The notes under the pieces are model-generated. The model was not told where the DNA came from and did not search any database. It was given only the letters and a program-made list of their open reading frames with translations. Source: Acidobacteriota bacterium (GTDB taxonomy: Bacteria; Acidobacteriota; Terriglobia; Bryobacterales; Bryobacteraceae). From it: DNA of 6,372 nucleotides. This document shows, piece by piece, positions 6,229 to 6,372 of the stretch; positions within the stretch are counted from its first letter, which is position 1, and the number at the start of each line of letters is the position of its first letter. Location of the stretch: NCBI GenBank assembly GCA_947505565.1, contig CANNLB010000174.1, forward strand, positions 1-6,372, written 5' to 3'. Both the position numbers and the translations under genes were made by a program.

Positions 6229-6372
6229 CGGCGGCGGAGCGTATTGACGCGGGGTGGACTGATGCGGGGAGCGCTGATTCGGGGCGGGTTGACGCGAGCC
6301 GCCTGCAGGCGGGGGGCGTTCACTCTGGGTGGGTTGACGCGGGGGGCGGTGAGCCGTGGTGCGTTGACTCTG
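6225..6372 (-). CDS. 3' end of a gene with an Arg/Pro-rich pentapeptide-repeat C-terminus (partial)
   Basis: Read on the - strand, this frame enters from the right edge and ends at a TAA overlapping the stop of the fusion gene (shared TTAA). It encodes 48 visible residues: nine pentapeptides of the type R-(V/I/L)-(N/S/T/Q)-(A/P)-P, such as RVNAP, RVNPP and RISAP, then RRR and the stop. Arg is kept in all nine units although its codon switches between CGC, CGG, CGA and AGA. Position 2 is always V, I or L. Position 4 uses all four third bases. This pattern is what selection on a - strand protein would give. Such xAPR-type tails occur at the C-termini of uncharacterised Acidobacteria proteins. 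The rest of the protein is outside the window, so function is unknown. The + strand reading of the same DNA (LTRGG/LTRGA repeats) is also open and cannot be fully excluded. Confidence 0.5.
   Translation of the reverse strand, partial: RVNAPRLTAPRVNPPRVNAPRLQAARVNPPRISAPRISPPRVNTLRRR
6240..6372. repeat. 15-bp degenerate tandem repeat, about 8.9 units
   Basis: From the end of the fusion gene to the right edge the DNA repeats every 15 bp without any indel. A TGA-like core recurs at 6245, 6260, 6275, 6290, 6320 (TCA), 6335, 6350 and 6365, with a diverged unit at 6305. An approximate unit is NGSGTTGACGCGGGG. A 15-bp period equals five codons, so this is a coding repeat rather than a CRISPR or intergenic satellite. 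The array continues past the window. Confidence 0.85.

Noticed and set aside
6240..6372. CRISPR array or intergenic satellite
   Set aside because: The period is exactly 15 bp with no unique spacers, and the variation is codon-like, so this is a coding repeat.
6244..6372. + strand start of a new pentapeptide-repeat gene (TTG at 6244 with GGAG at 6236-6239, or ATG at 6262)
   Set aside because: Possible but less supported: columns are less conserved than on the - strand, the classic A(D/N)Lxx pattern is not met, and the starts lie inside the repeat. Kept as the alternative reading.

Overview
The window looks like a high-GC bacterial chromosome segment. The phosphoesterase type at the left edge, the low-complexity Pro/Arg repeat tail at the right edge and heavy GCG/CGG/GGG/TTG codon use suggest Acidobacteriota, possibly Bryobacterales/Solibacter-like. 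This placement is an inference from gene types and style, not from a marker gene. The + strand is strongly G-rich throughout, whichever strand carries the gene, so there is a marked GC skew.

Layout from left to right: (1) the 3' part of a + strand gene for an alkaline-phosphatase-superfamily phosphoesterase, probably the C-terminal half of a YncE beta-propeller/phosphatase fusion; (2) a convergent - strand gene for a membrane fatty acid hydroxylase/sterol desaturase family protein, overlapping the first gene by 33 bp; (3) a 42-bp divergent intergenic region with a small inverted repeat around a possible -10 hexamer; (4) a + strand gene for a short GalU-like sugar nucleotidyltransferase; (5) a 1063-residue + strand gene overlapping it by ATGA, with a fucokinase-type GHMP sugar kinase fused to a eukaryotic-type UDPGP pyrophosphorylase; (6) a block of nine 15-bp repeats at the right edge. 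The repeat block is most likely the 3' end of a convergent - strand gene encoding an Arg/Pro-rich pentapeptide-repeat tail.

The most interesting part is the two-gene operon at 2216-6228. Together the genes carry one kinase-like and two nucleotidyltransferase-like modules of sugar-nucleotide metabolism. The large protein resembles in logic the bifunctional fucose-salvage enzymes (Bacteroides Fkp, plant FKGP: sugar to sugar-1-phosphate to NDP-sugar). However, its domain order is reversed and its pyrophosphorylase belongs to the UDP-glucose pyrophosphorylase family, not the fucose-1-phosphate guanylyltransferase family. Both the kinase phosphate-binding loop and the GalU-like N-terminal loop depart from consensus, so substrate and activity cannot be assumed. 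A working model is a UDP-sugar salvage or supply unit, with the small protein as partner, regulator or second-specificity enzyme.
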